A stretch of DNA of 5,427 bases from Eubacteriales bacterium (GTDB lineage: Bacteria; Bacillota; Clostridia; Christensenellales; CAG-138), in NCBI GenBank assembly GCA_030695285.1, contig JAUYTF010000058.1:1-5427 (forward strand), in the 5' to 3' direction. The notes beneath the pieces are model-generated. The model saw only the letters and a program-made list of their open reading frames with translations, was not told the DNA's origin and did no database searches. A program made the translations under genes and the position numbers. Below are positions 4,815 to 5,427 of the stretch, in pieces. Positions within the stretch are counted from its first letter, which is position 1; each line of letters opens with the position of its first letter.

Positions 4815-5427
4815 ATGATGCGTACGCTGGTCGTCGCGGCTTTTGTGATTGCGTCCTATTTCATCTTCTACTTGCTTGCCGTGGTACGCACAAAAGAAAA
4901 GCGCCAGATGGATGATCGCGTCCGGACGCTCTTTGATATCGGTGCCGACGAAAACGCGTCCAAGCGCGCGAGCAAAGGCGCGCAAAAGAAGAATCCGCTT
5001 CGACTGGATCAGATAGCGGAAGAGCTGTATGTTGCAGGGGTTGCGTTGCGCGCGGAGGAATTTGTTACCATCTGGGTTTTCATGGCTGCCGTCATTCCCG
5101 CCATCGCGCTCTTTCTCGGTGCGCCGACCACCGTTTGCCTCGGGCTTGTGATCATCGGTGCGGCAGTTCCGATCAGCTGGGTTACGATCAAGAAAAACAA
5201 AAGACTTGCGTTATTGGGAACGCAGCTTTCGGATGCGCTTACGATCATTTGCAACGCGCTTCGCGTGGGGCAATCGTTTCAATCCGCGATGAAAAACGTT
5301 GCCGATGAAATGGAGGAGCCCATCTCTCGCGAGTTCATGCGCGTTTATCGCGAAACGCAGTACGGCATGCCGCTTGAAACCAGCCTTAGCCGTCTTGTCA
5401 GCCGCACACAGAATCCGGATCTTGATC
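4815..5427 (+). CDS. tadB: Tad inner-membrane platform protein TadB (partial, 3' end outside the window)
   Basis: An open frame runs 204 codons to the window edge without a stop, so the C-terminus is missing. TadB proteins are typically around 300 residues. The N-terminus has a membrane helix (about residues 4-24), then a basic, polar stretch (25-80). Two close hydrophobic segments follow (about 84-102 and 104-123). From about residue 136 there is a type II secretion F (T2SF) domain, with the recognisable QLSDALTIICNALRVGQSF (137-155) and an acidic NVADEMEEPIS segment (161-171), then YRETQYGMPLETSL (178-191). TadB and its paralogue TadC form the membrane platform that transmits CpaF motion to pilin subunits. 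tadC is expected immediately downstream. TadB is favoured over TadC by position directly after cpaF and by the short N-terminal anchor followed by a helical pair before the T2SF domain. Confidence 0.9.
   Translation, partial: MMRTLVVAAFVIASYFIFYLLAVVRTKEKRQMDDRVRTLFDIGADENASKRASKGAQKKNPLRLDQIAEELYVAGVALRAEEFVTIWVFMAAVIPAIALFLGAPTTVCLGLVIIGAAVPISWVTIKKNKRLALLGTQLSDALTIICNALRVGQSFQSAMKNVADEMEEPISREFMRVYRETQYGMPLETSLSRLVSRTQNPDLD

Noticed and set aside
1..5427. CRISPR array, tRNA, rRNA, insertion sequence or attachment site
   Set aside because: No regularly spaced repeats, cloverleaf, rRNA-like sequence, transposase or terminal inverted repeats were seen in the window.

Overview
The window is the front half of a Tad/Flp (type IVb) pilus biogenesis operon, with all genes on the + strand. 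Every predicted start but one has a strong Gram-positive-style AGGAGG ribosome binding site. The DNA is moderately GC-rich. No secretin gene lies between cpaB and cpaE, where diderm tad loci usually carry one (cpaC/rcpA). Together these suggest a monoderm Firmicute, probably a GC-richer Clostridia lineage. The lineage is inferred, not demonstrated.

Layout: bases 1-159 are an upstream leader with a 10-bp palindrome. Two tandem, related Flp pilin genes follow (160-324 and 366-518). Next is a 395-nt gap (519-913) with no convincing gene but a run of inverted repeats, including a perfect 14-bp stem. Then come a TadE-type pseudopilin gene with a TTG start (914-1330), a 170-nt gap, cpaB/rcpC (1501-2274), cpaE/tadZ (2283-3410), cpaF/tadA (3413-4723), a 91-nt gap, and the first 204 codons of tadB (4815 to the window end).

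How it works together, from family knowledge: Flp prepilins and the TadE pseudopilin share the class-IVb G|xxxxE cleavage motif, which a TadV/CpaA-type prepilin peptidase (not in this window) would process. CpaF is the hexameric ATPase that drives subunit extrusion. TadB, with a TadC partner expected just downstream, forms the inner-membrane platform. CpaE/TadZ is a MinD-like ATPase that positions the machine. CpaB is a membrane-anchored SAF-domain protein. The likely product is a thin adhesive pilus, though related Tad machines can also serve secretion or DNA uptake.

The protein content is a recognisable system, not a new one. The part least explained by known families is the structured 395-nt spacer between the abundant-subunit genes and the machinery genes. 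It is a good candidate for post-transcriptional control of pilin versus machinery expression.
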